DNA of 39,539 bases from NORP240 sp046047495 (GCA_046047495.1 JBJOHV010000005.1:1-39539); one strand, 5' to 3'. Positions 1 to 8,918 are shown, counted from the first letter of the stretch. Program-made: numbers and translations. The notes: a model not told the origin generated them from the letters alone.

Positions 1-1228
1 TGATGGCCGGAATCCCGCGGGACATGGGGATATTGGAATCCGTGCTGCTGGTGCGCAGTTCGCCCACCGGCGCACCCACGGCGGCGAAGGCCAGGGCCGC
101 CGTCTGCACCAGGGGATCGTCCGTCGCTGTGCCTCCCACCGGGCGATCACCGATCAATCGGAAGTTCACCGTGATCTCGCCGTTGTTGTTCCAGCGGGCG
201 TTTTCCTCCGCCACGGCGGCCGCCGCCTCCTCCCTGACCCGGGCTTCCAGGCGCGCCAGTTCCGCCGCGTCGTTGGAGCGCATGTCCAGTTCGAAGCGGG
301 CGTCGGCGGCGATGGAATTGACCGAGGTGCCGCCGCTCACGGTACCCACGGTGAAGGTGGTTTTGGGAACAGTCGGCACCGTGAGGTCACCGATCCTGGC
401 AATGGCGCGCCCCATGGCATGGATCGCGCTCACCAGGCCGAAGGCGCCGAAGGAATGGCCGCCGGGGCCGGTGAATTCCACGCTGAAGCGGCGACTACCG
501 GTGGCGCCGGTGGTCACGCGCCCGAGCTCGGACCCGTCGATGGAAATGAAGCCGTCGATGCCGGGATAGTCGCGAAAGATGGCCTTGATGCCCCGCAGGT
601 CACCGGGTCCCTCCTCGCCCACATTGCCGACGAACAGGATATCGCCCACGGTGGGGATGGCGCTGTGCTGCAGCGCCTGAATGAGGGTCAGCAGGGCCGT
701 GAGGCCGCGCCCGTCGTCGCTGATGCCGGGCGCGTAATAACGCCCGTCACGGACTTCCACGGTGACATCGGTCTCCATGGGGAACACCGTATCGAGATGG
801 GCGGCGATCACCAGCAGCGGGCCGTCGCCACTGCCTCTGCGCAGACCGATCACATTGCCCTCGCTGTCGATGGTGGCATCGGTCAGGCCGCGGGCCTGCA
901 TCTGGGTCAGGTAATACTCGGCGCGGGCCTGCTCCTGGAATGGCGGTGCCGGAATCTCCGTGAGCCGCACCTGCTCCGCCAGGGTCTCTGGCTCCCATTG
1001 CTCGATCAGCGCCAGGGTGTCCGCCACCCGGGAATCCTGGCGCAGGCTGTTGAACACGTCTGCCAGACCCGGATCGACTTGCACCGGGGAGTCCTGGGCG
1101 AAGAGCGAACCGCAGCACCCTAACAAGGCGGCGCCCAGGATGGGCAGGATCCATTGGCGGCGGCCCTGGTTGGTCCTGGTCAGCGGTGAAGGAGTGACTG
1201 TGGCAGTGCAATACGGAGCCTGAAACAT
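1..1228 (-). CDS. M20-family metallopeptidase, exported, 3' end outside window
   Basis: The reading frame starts at the ATG at 1228, with AGGA about nine bases upstream, and runs open off the left edge, giving 409 codons. It matches the M20/M25/M40 dizinc exopeptidase family, which cleaves amino acids from peptides or deacylates amino acids. Visible metal and catalytic residues are His144 and Asp146 (AAHLDTVFP), the bridging Asp at 171-172 (GISDDGRG), Glu205-Glu206 (GEEGPGD) and Asp231 (ISIDGSE). The dimerisation-domain glycines and histidine are present (GPGGHSFGAFG), and the last metal ligand must lie beyond the edge. The first 45 residues hold a long n-region, a hydrophobic stretch and LLGCC then FAQD, so it is exported; LLGC could make it a lipoprotein. 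Substrate is unknown. It is transcribed away from the NHL gene. Confidence 0.85.
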   Translation of the reverse strand, partial: MFQAPYCTATVTPSPLTRTNQGRRQWILPILGAALLGCCGSLFAQDSPVQVDPGLADVFNSLRQDSRVADTLALIEQWEPETLAEQVRLTEIPAPPFQEQARAEYYLTQMQARGLTDATIDSEGNVIGLRRGSGDGPLLVIAAHLDTVFPMETDVTVEVRDGRYYAPGISDDGRGLTALLTLIQALQHSAIPTVGDILFVGNVGEEGPGDLRGIKAIFRDYPGIDGFISIDGSELGRVTTGATGSRRFSVEFTGPGGHSFGAFGLVSAIHAMGRAIARIGDLTVPTVPKTTFTVGTVSGGTSVNSIAADARFELDMRSNDAAELARLEARVREEAAAAVAEENARWNNNGEITVNFRLIGDRPVGGTATDDPLVQTAALAFAAVGAPVGELRTSSTDSNIPMSRGIPAI

Positions 1229-1283
1229 CAGCAAAAATCCTGCGGGTCATGGTGGAAGAAGTCGGTTACTCGGGGCATTGCGC

Positions 1284-1292
1284 TGCTATACT
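1284..1292 (+). promoter_or_regulatory. Extended -10 promoter candidate for the NHL gene
   Basis: TGC followed by TATACT (1287-1292) is an extended -10 element 26 bases before the ATG at 1319. No good -35 is present, as expected for extended -10 promoters. The ribosome site GGGAGAG lies at about 1306-1312. Confidence 0.4.
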
Positions 1293-1318
1293 CGGCCACA
1301 ACTCCCGGGAGAGCAACC

Positions 1319-2284
1319 ATGAAAACCATAAAATTCCTCTGCCTCATCAGCCTTATGATTGCCGCGCCACTGGCCTCAGCCCAGCGCCCCAACCGTCAGC
1401 TGTTTCCTCTGCAGGCCTACACACTCACCGAGTACGAGGCCGTCGACTTCAACGAGGCCCTGGACATGCCGGCGGATCATCAGGGGGAGTCCTATGCCGG
1501 TGTGGCGGTGAACAGCCAGGGTCATCTGGTGGTGTTCAGCCGCGGCCCCATTCCGTTTCTGGAATTCAATGCCGCCGGTGAATTTGTGCGGGAGTTCGGC
1601 AGCGAGGGCATGTTCCGCCGCGCCCATGGCCTGCACATCGACAGTGAGGACAATCTGTGGGTCACCGATGTGGCCGATCATCAGGTGATGAAACTGGACA
1701 GCAATGGCACTGTGCTGCTGACCATCGGCACCAAGGGCCAAAACGGTCTATGGGACGAGGCAGCCGGCACCCGCCTGCTGGACCAGCCCAACGATGTGGC
1801 GGTGGACGACGATGGCAACTTCTACGTGGCGCAGGGCCATGGGCCGGGTGAGCCCCGGGTATTGAAATTCAATGCCGCCGGCGACTTCATCACCCAATGG
1901 GGCAGCCGTGGTTACGGACCGGGGCAATTCACGGTGGCCCATGCCATCGAGATCGACAATGCCGGCATCGTGCATGTGGCGGACCGGGAAAACATGCGCA
2001 TCCAGCGTTACGACCGCGACGGGACCCTGCTGGGTATCTGGAACTACCAGGCCATGGTATGTGCGTTATACCTGCACGATGACGGCCATCTCTACATGAC
2101 CACCGGCTTCGATGGCCAGCTCGCCAAGCTGGACCTGGATGGCACGGTGCTGGGCGCCATCGGTCGCCCCGGCACCGGCAATGGCCAGTTCGGTGAAGCC
2201 CATGCCCTCACCGTGGATCACGATGACAATGTATACATCTCCGATGTCATCAACCTGCGCATCCAGAAATTCGCCCGCCGCTGA
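1319..2284 (+). CDS. Secreted NHL-repeat beta-propeller protein
   Basis: 321 residues. Residues 1-21 form a Sec signal peptide with basic MKTIK, a hydrophobic core and cleavage after ASA. The rest is a series of about six NHL/YVTN-type blades, each with a variant of 'GLHIDSEDNLWVTD...VMKLD' or 'QPNDVAVDDDGNFYVA...VLKFN'. GPGQF and GNGQF loops precede blades, as in the peptidyl-alpha-hydroxyglycine amidating lyase group and other six-bladed propellers. No catalytic assignment can be made: the fold is clear, the ligand is not. A ribosome site GGGAGAG precedes the ATG. The M20 peptidase upstream is divergent and KatG downstream is convergent, so it stands alone. Confidence 0.85.
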   Translation: MKTIKFLCLISLMIAAPLASAQRPNRQLFPLQAYTLTEYEAVDFNEALDMPADHQGESYAGVAVNSQGHLVVFSRGPIPFLEFNAAGEFVREFGSEGMFRRAHGLHIDSEDNLWVTDVADHQVMKLDSNGTVLLTIGTKGQNGLWDEAAGTRLLDQPNDVAVDDDGNFYVAQGHGPGEPRVLKFNAAGDFITQWGSRGYGPGQFTVAHAIEIDNAGIVHVADRENMRIQRYDRDGTLLGIWNYQAMVCALYLHDDGHLYMTTGFDGQLAKLDLDGTVLGAIGRPGTGNGQFGEAHALTVDHDDNVYISDVINLRIQKFARR

Positions 2285-2289
2285 TCAAT

Positions 2290-2313
2290 AAGTAATCCCT
2301 CCGTCCCCTTAAA
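2290..2313 (+). repeat. 24-bp intergenic repeat (GGGGACGG family), copy 1
   Basis: A 24-bp stretch containing TAATCCCTCCGTCCCC is identical, in inverted orientation, to 15242-15265. Both copies are intergenic. The GGGGAC terminus resembles the larger palindromes at 33374, 35534 and 37373, so this is probably a single arm of a related element. Confidence 0.7.
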
Positions 2314-2342
2314 AAAAAACGGCGGCATGGAATGCCGCCGTT
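2311..2342 (-). terminator. Rho-independent terminator of katG
   Basis: On the minus strand an 11-bp perfect stem (AACGGCGGCAT with ATGCCGCCGTT, loop of 3, plus positions 2318-2342) is followed by a run of nine U (plus 2311-2319). It lies 25 bases after the katG stop. In the plus direction there is no U-run, so its effect on the NHL transcript would be weaker. Confidence 0.85.
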
Positions 2343-2366
2343 GCGCGAAACCTGCGCAGTGAGGTC

Positions 2367-4589
2367 TTAAGAGCGGACGTCGAAGCGATCAGCCATCATC
2401 ACCTTGTTCCAGGCGCTGACGAAATCCTGCACGAAGCGCTCTTCACCATCGGCGGCACCGTAGAATTCGGATACCGCCCGCAGTTCGGAGTTGGAGCCGA
2501 AGATCAGGTCCACCGGCGTGGCGGTGTACTTGACCTGACCGCTGGCCCGGTCACGACCTTCGTACACACCCGGAGTGGAAGCCGGGGCCCACTGCACTGA
2601 CATGTCCAGCAGGTTCACGAAGAAGTCGTTGCTCAGGGTGCCCGGACGGTCGGTGAAGACCCCATGGGTCGTGCCACCGGTGTTGGCACCCAGCACCCGC
2701 ATGCCACCCACCAGGGCGGTCATTTCCGGCGCCGTCAACTCCAGCAGGGCAGCCTTCTCCACCAGCATTTCAGCCGGCGAGCGGGCATTGCCTGCATCGA
2801 AGTAGTTGCGGAAACCGTCCGCCTTGGGCTCCAGTACCGCAAACGACGCGGCATCGGTCATCTCGGCCGTTGCATCGGTGCGACCTGGCACGAACGGGAC
2901 GTCCACCGTGTGACCGGCCTGCTCGGCGGCGCGCTCGATGGCTGCCGCACCGGCCAGCACGATGGTGTCAGCCAGGGAGATCTTGCGGGACGAGCGACCG
3001 CTGTTGAAACCCGTCTGGATTCCTTCCAGCACACTCAATACCCGGTTCAGCTCGGCCGGATCATTGGCCGCCCAGGTGTTCTGGGGAGCCAGACGCACAC
3101 GGGCACCATTGGCACCACCACGCATGTCGGTGCCGCGGTAGGTGGAGGCGGAGGCCCATGCCACCCGGACCAATTCCCCGTTGCTCAGGCCGGAGTCCAG
3201 GATGTCACCCTTGATCTGTTCGATATCGCGGGCGTTGACCAGGTCGTGATCCACGGCGGGCACCGGATCCTGCCACACCAGATCCTCCTGGGGAGCCAGC
3301 TCGCCCAGATAGCGTGAACGGGGTCCCAGGTCACGGTGGGTCAACTTGAACCAGGCGCGGGCGAAGGCGTCGGAGAACTCGTCCGGATTTTCCAGCCAGC
3401 GGCTGGTGATCTCCCGGTAGATAGGGTCCACTTTCAGCGCCAGGTCGGTGGTGAACATCATGGGCGCGTGACGCTTGGCGGGGTCATGGGCATCGGGCAC
3501 CAGGGCGGAGGCGGCACCGCGGGCAGGCTGCCACTGGATGGCGCCCGACGGGCTGCGGGTCTGTTCCCACTCATAGGTGTACAGATTGACCAGATAGTCG
3601 TGGGTCCAGGCAGCCGGGTTCGAAGTCCAGGCGCCTTCCAAGCCGCTGGTGATGGTGTCGGCGCCCTTGCCGGTGCCATAGCTGTTCTTCCAGCCCAGGC
3701 CCAGTTCCTCGATGCTGGCGGCCTCGGGTTCGACGCCGACGTACTGGGATGCCGAAGCGGCACCGTGGGCCTTGCCGAAGGTGTGGCCGCCGGCGATCAG
3801 GGCCGCGGTCTCCTCGTCATTCATGGCCATGTTGCCGAATGCCTCACGGATGGCATTGGCGGCCAGTTGGGGATCGGGCACGCCACCGGGGCCCTCCGGG
3901 TTCACGTAGATCAGGCCCATCTGGGTGGCGCCGAAGGGCTGCTCCAGGCGGCCGTTTTCGTCGCGGCGATCGGCCGCCAGCCATTCACCTTCGGGGCCCC
4001 AGTTCACATCGTCCGGTACCCAGGCGTCTTCACGTCCACCGGCAAAGCCGAAGGTCTCGAAACCCATGGACTCCATGGCCACGGTGCCTGCCAGCACCAT
4101 CAGGTCGGCCCAGGAAATGCTGCGGCCGTATTTTTGCTTGACCGGCCACAGTAGACGGGTGGCCTTGTCCAGGTTGGCGTTGTCAGGCCAGCTGTTCAGT
4201 GGCGCGAAGCGCTGCATGCCGCCGTCGGCACCACCACGGCCATCATAGATTCGGTAAGTGCCGGCGCTGTGCCACGCCATGCGAATGAAGAACGGACCGT
4301 AGTGACCATAGTCGGCAGGCCACCAGTCCTGGGAGGTGGTCATCAATTCCACCAGGTCGGCCTTCACGGCATCCAGGTCCAGCTGGGAAAAGGCTTCGGC
4401 GTAGTCGAAATCCTCACCCATGGGGTCGGCCACCTCGGGCGCTTTTCGCAGGGGATCCAGGTTCAGCCGGTTCGGCCACCAGTAATTGTTGTCGGGCATG
4501 GCGCCCTGGGCATGGGCAAAATTCACCGGCAGTACCGGGGACAAGCCGATCGCCAGCAGGGTTGCGACGGAAATGGCTTTTCTTAGCAT
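2367..4589 (-). CDS. katG: Catalase-peroxidase KatG with Sec signal peptide
   Basis: 740 residues from the ATG at 4589, preceded by AGAGG; longer readings lack a ribosome site. The bifunctional heme enzyme destroys hydrogen peroxide and has peroxidase activity. Distal-site Arg103, Trp106 and His107 (RMAWHSAGTYR), the covalent-adduct residues Trp106, Tyr228 (GLIYVNPEGP) and Met254, and proximal His269 (AGGHTFGKAHGA) are all present with the spacing known from bacterial KatGs, so catalase activity is expected. The C-terminal duplicate domain is complete. Residues 1-28, ending in FAHAQ, are a signal peptide, which marks the periplasmic KatG subgroup (as in KatP) rather than the usual cytosolic enzyme. 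It is monocistronic with its own terminator. A 21-bp palindrome at 4751-4771 may control it. Confidence 0.97.
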   Translation of the reverse strand: MLRKAISVATLLAIGLSPVLPVNFAHAQGAMPDNNYWWPNRLNLDPLRKAPEVADPMGEDFDYAEAFSQLDLDAVKADLVELMTTSQDWWPADYGHYGPFFIRMAWHSAGTYRIYDGRGGADGGMQRFAPLNSWPDNANLDKATRLLWPVKQKYGRSISWADLMVLAGTVAMESMGFETFGFAGGREDAWVPDDVNWGPEGEWLAADRRDENGRLEQPFGATQMGLIYVNPEGPGGVPDPQLAANAIREAFGNMAMNDEETAALIAGGHTFGKAHGAASASQYVGVEPEAASIEELGLGWKNSYGTGKGADTITSGLEGAWTSNPAAWTHDYLVNLYTYEWEQTRSPSGAIQWQPARGAASALVPDAHDPAKRHAPMMFTTDLALKVDPIYREITSRWLENPDEFSDAFARAWFKLTHRDLGPRSRYLGELAPQEDLVWQDPVPAVDHDLVNARDIEQIKGDILDSGLSNGELVRVAWASASTYRGTDMRGGANGARVRLAPQNTWAANDPAELNRVLSVLEGIQTGFNSGRSSRKISLADTIVLAGAAAIERAAEQAGHTVDVPFVPGRTDATAEMTDAASFAVLEPKADGFRNYFDAGNARSPAEMLVEKAALLELTAPEMTALVGGMRVLGANTGGTTHGVFTDRPGTLSNDFFVNLLDMSVQWAPASTPGVYEGRDRASGQVKYTATPVDLIFGSNSELRAVSEFYGAADGEERFVQDFVSAWNKVMMADRFDVRS

Positions 4590-4750
4590 GGCAATAACCT
4601 CTGTTATCAGGTGTTTGAGAGTGAAGAATGGGTGGCCCCACAATTCGCGATGGCGCACATACGCAGCGCGGGGCAAAGGTATTCAGGGAGGCATGCTAGT
4701 GACGAAAGAAAAGAGAGTACATCGAATTAAATTGATGACTCTGATCGATA

Positions 4751-4771
4751 ATTGCGATCAGTGATCGCAAT
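4751..4771. promoter_or_regulatory. 21-bp perfect palindrome upstream of katG
   Basis: ATTGCGATCA, one central base, then TGATCGCAAT. It lies between the stop of the exporter gene (4791) and katG, about 162 bases before the katG ATG. No U-run follows on either strand, so a terminator is unlikely. A dimeric repressor or LysR-type site is the better guess, and it does not match the spaced ATAG/CTAT pattern of OxyR closely. Confidence 0.5.
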
Positions 4772-4790
4772 CCGGCTTGTTGAACCGGTG

Positions 4791-6677
4791 TCAAGCGCTC
4801 TGCGCAAGTTCCGGTTCGGAAAACTGCGACAGAAACAACCGATAGTAAAAACCCTGCTGCGCCATCAGCTCACCGTGAGTGCCCTGTTCAACGATGCGGC
4901 CCTTGTCCATCACCAGGATTTTCTCCGCATCCTGGATCGTGGACAGCCGATGGGCGATGACGAAACTGGTGCGGTTCTTCATCAGCTTTTTCATGGCCTG
5001 CTGGATCTGCACTTCGGTGCGGGTGTCCACGTTGGACGTGGCCTCGTCCAGAATCAGGATATCGGGGTTGGCCAGGATCGCCCGGGCGATGGTGAGCAGT
5101 TGCTTCTGGCCCTGGGAGATGTTGCTGGACTCCTCGTTGAGAACCGTTTCATAGCCGTCGGGCAGGGTGCGGATGAAATGATCCGCATGGGCGGCGGTGG
5201 CCGCCGCGATGACTTCCTCGCGGGTGGCGGTGGGCCGGCCGAAGGCGATGTTGTCGAATATCGTGCCGCCGAACAGCCAGGTGTCCTGTAACACCATGCC
5301 GAAGCGGCTGCGCAGTTCTGCCCGCGACAATTGTCCCGCCGGCACCCCGTCGATGGAAAAATCCCCGCCGTCCAGCTCGTAGAAGCGCAGCAGCAGATTC
5401 ACCAGTGTGGTCTTGCCGGCCCCCGTGGGTCCGACGATGGCCACCACGTGTCTGGGTTGCACATCCAGTGACAGATCCTCGATGAGCGGCCGCTCCGCCG
5501 TGTAGCGGAAGGCGATGTGGTTCAAGCGCACGGCGCCCCGCAGGCTCTGTTCGCTGTGGGGCACGGGGGTGAAGCGCTGCACCACCGGGTCCTGTTCCTC
5601 CTGCTCGTCCAGAATCTCGAACACCCGCTCCGCGCAGGCCACGGTGCTCTGCAGGATGTTGGCGATGTTGGCAGTCTGCAGAATGGGCTGTGTGAAGGAC
5701 CGCGAGTACTGGATGAAGGCCACGATGCTGCCCACCGAGAGCCGGCCGCTCGTGATCCACAGTCCTCCGATGACGGCAATCAGCACATAGCCCAGATTGG
5801 AGATGAAACTCATGGCCGGGAATATGATGCCGGAAATGAAGTTGGCCTTGCGGTACGCCAGCGAATGATCCTCGTTGATGGCGGTGAAGGCGGCGACCGA
5901 GGCCTGCTCATGACCAAAGGCCTTCACCACCACCTGGCCGGAGAACATTTCCTCCACATGGCTGGACAACTGGCCCAGGTGCTTCTGTTGGGCGGCAAAG
6001 TGTGGCTGGGATTTCTTGGCGATGAAGACGGTGGCGACCGCATACAGGGGCAAGGTGGCCACCACCACCAGGGTCAGGGCCGGACTGATGGTGAGCATCA
6101 TGATCACGAAACCCAGTAACTGGATGACGGATGTGATGGCCTGGGTGGCGCTCTGCTGCAGGGTGGTGGAGATGGTGTCAAGGTCGTTGGTGATGCGGGA
6201 CAGGATGTCGCCATGGGGATGGCTGTCGTAATAGGACAACGGCAGGCGGCGCAGCTTGGCCGCCGTGGCATCCCGCAGGGATTGCACCGTGTGCTGGGAA
6301 ACACCCGCCATGATCCATTGGGTGCACAGGATGAAGACGGCGGAACACAGGTAGAACACCAGCAGCCACAGCAGCACCTCATTGATGCCCTGGTAATCGA
6401 AGTCCGCGGCCTGACCCTGCAGGCGCAGCAACAGGGTGGAGGTGATGAGGTCGATGGCATGTCCCACCAGCCGGGGGCTGGCGATGGTGAAGCCGGTGCT
6501 GAGTATAGCCAGCACCAACACCGCCAGCAGGCGACCATAGAACGGCCTGAACCAAGCCACCAGGCGCCGCAGGGTGGGCCCGAACTGCTTGGCCTTGACG
6601 ACCGGCTGACCCAGGGCGCCCATGGGGCCGCGGTGCATCATCGGCGGCGGCGCGGCGGCGCGGCGGGTGTCGCTCAT
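4791..6677 (-). CDS. ABC exporter half-transporter, canonical-site subunit
   Basis: 628 residues: a cytoplasmic tail rich in Pro, Met and Ala, six transmembrane helices (about 45-345) and a nucleotide-binding domain (about 380-600). Walker A GPTGAGKTT is at 416-424, Walker B ends in Glu545 (LILDEATSNVD) and the switch is His576 (IAHRLST), so its own ATP site is catalytically intact. Its signature is ISQGQ (520-524) instead of LSGGQ. This is the pattern of the consensus-site partner in heterodimeric exporters such as TM287/288, BmrCD and LmrCD. The start overlaps the stop of the upstream half-transporter by four bases (ATGA), so the two are made together. Probable role: multidrug or lipid export. 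The substrate cannot be read from sequence. Confidence 0.92.
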   Translation of the reverse strand: MSDTRRAAAPPPMMHRGPMGALGQPVVKAKQFGPTLRRLVAWFRPFYGRLLAVLVLAILSTGFTIASPRLVGHAIDLITSTLLLRLQGQAADFDYQGINEVLLWLLVFYLCSAVFILCTQWIMAGVSQHTVQSLRDATAAKLRRLPLSYYDSHPHGDILSRITNDLDTISTTLQQSATQAITSVIQLLGFVIMMLTISPALTLVVVATLPLYAVATVFIAKKSQPHFAAQQKHLGQLSSHVEEMFSGQVVVKAFGHEQASVAAFTAINEDHSLAYRKANFISGIIFPAMSFISNLGYVLIAVIGGLWITSGRLSVGSIVAFIQYSRSFTQPILQTANIANILQSTVACAERVFEILDEQEEQDPVVQRFTPVPHSEQSLRGAVRLNHIAFRYTAERPLIEDLSLDVQPRHVVAIVGPTGAGKTTLVNLLLRFYELDGGDFSIDGVPAGQLSRAELRSRFGMVLQDTWLFGGTIFDNIAFGRPTATREEVIAAATAAHADHFIRTLPDGYETVLNEESSNISQGQKQLLTIARAILANPDILILDEATSNVDTRTEVQIQQAMKKLMKNRTSFVIAHRLSTIQDAEKILVMDKGRIVEQGTHGELMAQQGFYYRLFLSQFSEPELAQSA

Positions 6678-8398
6678 GCCACCTCCTCCGCACGCAGCTG
6701 GGAATCGACGATCTCTTGATAGGTCGGGCAGGTCTGCAGCAGCTCGGCGTGGGTGCCGCGGCCGACGATCTGCCCTTCATCCATCACCAGGATCTGGTCC
6801 GCGTCCATCACCGAGCCCACCCGCTGGGCTACGATGATCACCGTGGCCTGCCGCGCCTCCCGCTTGAGGGCGGCGCGCAGTCTGGCGTCTGTGGTGAAAT
6901 CCAGGGCGGAGAAACAGTCATCCAGCAACAGGATGTCCGCCGGCCGGGACAGGGCACGGGCAATGGCCAGCCGTTGCTTCTGGCCGCCGGACAGATTGCG
7001 GGCGCCCTGTTGCAGCCGGTAGTCCCAGCCCCCGTCCAGTTCATCGATGAAGGGTGTGGCCTGGGCGGTGTCGGCGGCGGCGGACAGCTCCTTGTCCGTG
7101 GCCGCCGGATTGGCGATCTGCAGGTTGTGGCGAACCGTGCCGCTGAACAGGGTCACCTGCTGGGGCACATAGCCGATGCGTCGGCGCAGATCCTGCTGGG
7201 CGTAGTCCCGGGTATCCACGCCGGCCACCGTGATGCGGCCACTCTCCACATCGTAGAAACGGGGAATCATGCGCACCAGGGTGGACTTGCCGGCGCCGGT
7301 GGAGCCGATGATGGCAGTCACCTGGCCCGGTTCGGCGCGGAAGCTGATGGCTTTCAGGGCCAGGGCCTCGGCACCGGGGTAGCGGAAATTGACCTCGTGG
7401 AATTCCACCACGGCGGGTCCGCTGCCGCTGCGGGGCGTGAGGGGATCCACGATGCCCGGCCGGGTGTGCAGCACCTCATCGATGCGCAGGGCGGCAGCCT
7501 GGGCACGGGGCAGCATGTTGAACATCATGGACATCATCATGAAGGCGAACAGGATCTGCATGGCGTACTGGGTAAACGCGATGAGGCTGCCCAGTTGCAG
7601 GGTGCCGGCCTCGATGCGCTGGAAGCCGAACCACAGCACCGCCAGGGTGGTCAGGTTCATGATCAGCAGCAGTCCCGGCATCATGAAGGCCATCAGCCGG
7701 TTCACCTGGATATAGGTGTCCACCAGGCCGTGACTGGTGTCCTGGAAGCGCTGCTGTTCATGGTCCACCCGATTGAAGGCGCGGATCACCCTGACTCCGC
7801 TCAGGGACTCCCGGATGGCGGTGTTGAGACCGTCGATGCGGACCTGGATGGAGGCATACAGGGGGATGGCCAGACGCGCGATGAGCAACACCAGGCAGAT
7901 CAGCACCGGCACCGCCACCGCCAGGACCCAGGTCAGGCCGGGGTCCTTGTTGTAGGCCATGATGATGCCGCCCACCGCCATGATGGGCGCCATGATCAGC
8001 ATGCGGGCGATGATGATGGTCATCATCTGCACCTGGGTGACGTCGTTGGTGGCGCGGGTGATGAGGGTGGAGGCGCCGAACTGATCGAACTCCTGCAGGG
8101 AGAAGTCGGACACCTTGGTGAACACGGCACGGCGCACATCCCTGCCGAAGCCCGACGCCACGGTGGCGGAGATCCAGCTGGCCAGCACCGCGCAGGCGAT
8201 GCTGAACAGGGTGATCAGCAGCATCACACCGCCGATGCGCAGGATCGTGTCTGTATCTCCCCGCATGACACCCTTGTCGATGATGTCCGCCATCAGGGTC
8301 GGCAGAAACAGCTCGCACATCACCTGCACGAACACCAGCAGCATCAACACGCCGATGGAAATCCGCCAGGGCTGGAGGAAACGGAACAGCTTCAGCAT
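6674..8398 (-). CDS. ABC exporter half-transporter, degenerate-site subunit
   Basis: 574 residues: six transmembrane helices (about 15-300) and a nucleotide-binding domain (about 330-570). Walker A GSTGAGKST is at 365-373 and the signature is a canonical LSGGQ (469-473). The Walker B catalytic glutamate is replaced by Asp494 (LLLDDCFSALD) and the switch histidine by Gln525 (VAQRVGSV). Paired with the ISQGQ signature of the next gene product, this gives one hydrolysing and one non-hydrolysing ATP site, the hallmark of heterodimeric type IV exporters. Its start overlaps the end of the MarR gene by seven bases and its stop overlaps the next start by four. It is a membrane drug or lipid exporter half that needs its neighbour to work. 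Confidence 0.92.
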   Translation of the reverse strand: MLKLFRFLQPWRISIGVLMLLVFVQVMCELFLPTLMADIIDKGVMRGDTDTILRIGGVMLLITLFSIACAVLASWISATVASGFGRDVRRAVFTKVSDFSLQEFDQFGASTLITRATNDVTQVQMMTIIIARMLIMAPIMAVGGIIMAYNKDPGLTWVLAVAVPVLICLVLLIARLAIPLYASIQVRIDGLNTAIRESLSGVRVIRAFNRVDHEQQRFQDTSHGLVDTYIQVNRLMAFMMPGLLLIMNLTTLAVLWFGFQRIEAGTLQLGSLIAFTQYAMQILFAFMMMSMMFNMLPRAQAAALRIDEVLHTRPGIVDPLTPRSGSGPAVVEFHEVNFRYPGAEALALKAISFRAEPGQVTAIIGSTGAGKSTLVRMIPRFYDVESGRITVAGVDTRDYAQQDLRRRIGYVPQQVTLFSGTVRHNLQIANPAATDKELSAAADTAQATPFIDELDGGWDYRLQQGARNLSGGQKQRLAIARALSRPADILLLDDCFSALDFTTDARLRAALKREARQATVIIVAQRVGSVMDADQILVMDEGQIVGRGTHAELLQTCPTYQEIVDSQLRAEEVA

Positions 8399-8853
8399 GA
8401 CCCCTGCCCCCGGCGTTCCAGGTAGTCGGCGGCGCTGGTGAGCAGGCGTAACAACCGTTCGCTGTCACTGCCGCCCAGATGGGTTGCCAGCCCCTCGAAC
8501 TGCTGCACGAAGGCCTTGTGCAGTTGTTTGAGCCGGCGGCGGCCAGCGGCGGTCAACCTCACCCTGACCACCCGGCGGTCGTCCCGGTCCTGGTCACGCA
8601 CGACCAGCCCCAGTTCCTCCAGATGGCGCAGCTGCTGGGCCACACTGCCGGCCGTCACACCCTGTCGCTGTGCCAGGGCCGAGGGTCGTGCCCCGGCGGC
8701 ATCGGGCCAGTCCCGCAACAACCACATCAGATGCCATTCCGAGCGGTTCAGCTGGCCGGCGGACAGCACCGGGCCGGCGCTGAGGCTGGCCCGGGTGAAA
8801 CGCCGCACGGCAGCCAGCAGTGACTCGGCCGCGGGAACAGTTGGGGTGGACAT
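8392..8853 (-). CDS. MarR-family transcriptional regulator of the exporter
   Basis: 153 residues from the ATG at 8853, chosen because GGCGGA lies just upstream; an ATG at 8877 and a TTG at 8901 are in frame but lack a site. The winged helix is clear: recognition region RPSALAQRQGVTAGSVAQQLRHLEELGLV, then the wing RDQDRDDRRVVRVRLTAAGRRRLKQL, where the DxRxxRVxLTxxG signature is diagnostic of MarR. Terminal helices for dimerisation are present. It is the first gene of a three-gene unit with the two exporter halves (overlap seven bases). By analogy with other marR-exporter operons it likely represses the operon until a toxic ligand binds. Palindromes at 8890-8918 are the obvious operator. Confidence 0.9.
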   Translation of the reverse strand: MSTPTVPAAESLLAAVRRFTRASLSAGPVLSAGQLNRSEWHLMWLLRDWPDAAGARPSALAQRQGVTAGSVAQQLRHLEELGLVVRDQDRDDRRVVRVRLTAAGRRRLKQLHKAFVQQFEGLATHLGGSDSERLLRLLTSAADYLERRGQGSC

Positions 8854-8889
8854 GATCGACTGGATTCCGCCCGCCATTGGGGCAAATGG

Positions 8890-8918
8890 TTTAACCGGCA
8901 AATTATTTAGCGGCTAAA
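8890..8918. promoter_or_regulatory. Tandem MarR/SlyA-like operator candidate
   Basis: TTTAGCGGCTAAA (8906-8918) is a perfect 13-bp palindrome close to the SlyA consensus TTAGCAAGCTAA. TTTAACCGGCAAA (8890-8902) is a weaker copy, 9 of 13 matching when read on the minus strand, with centres 16 bases apart. The pair lies about 37-65 bases before the marR ATG and overlaps the last codons and stop of the methyltransferase gene, so the regulator-exporter unit probably has its own promoter here. Confidence 0.6.

Noticed and set aside
4751..4771. Palindrome before katG as a terminator of the exporter operon
   Set aside because: No U-run follows the stem on the minus strand, and the single-base centre makes a poor hairpin loop.
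6716..8425. Long plus-strand open frame of 569 codons opposite the ABC exporter half
   Set aside because: His/Gln/Gly-rich antisense shadow; the minus strand carries intact Walker and signature motifs.
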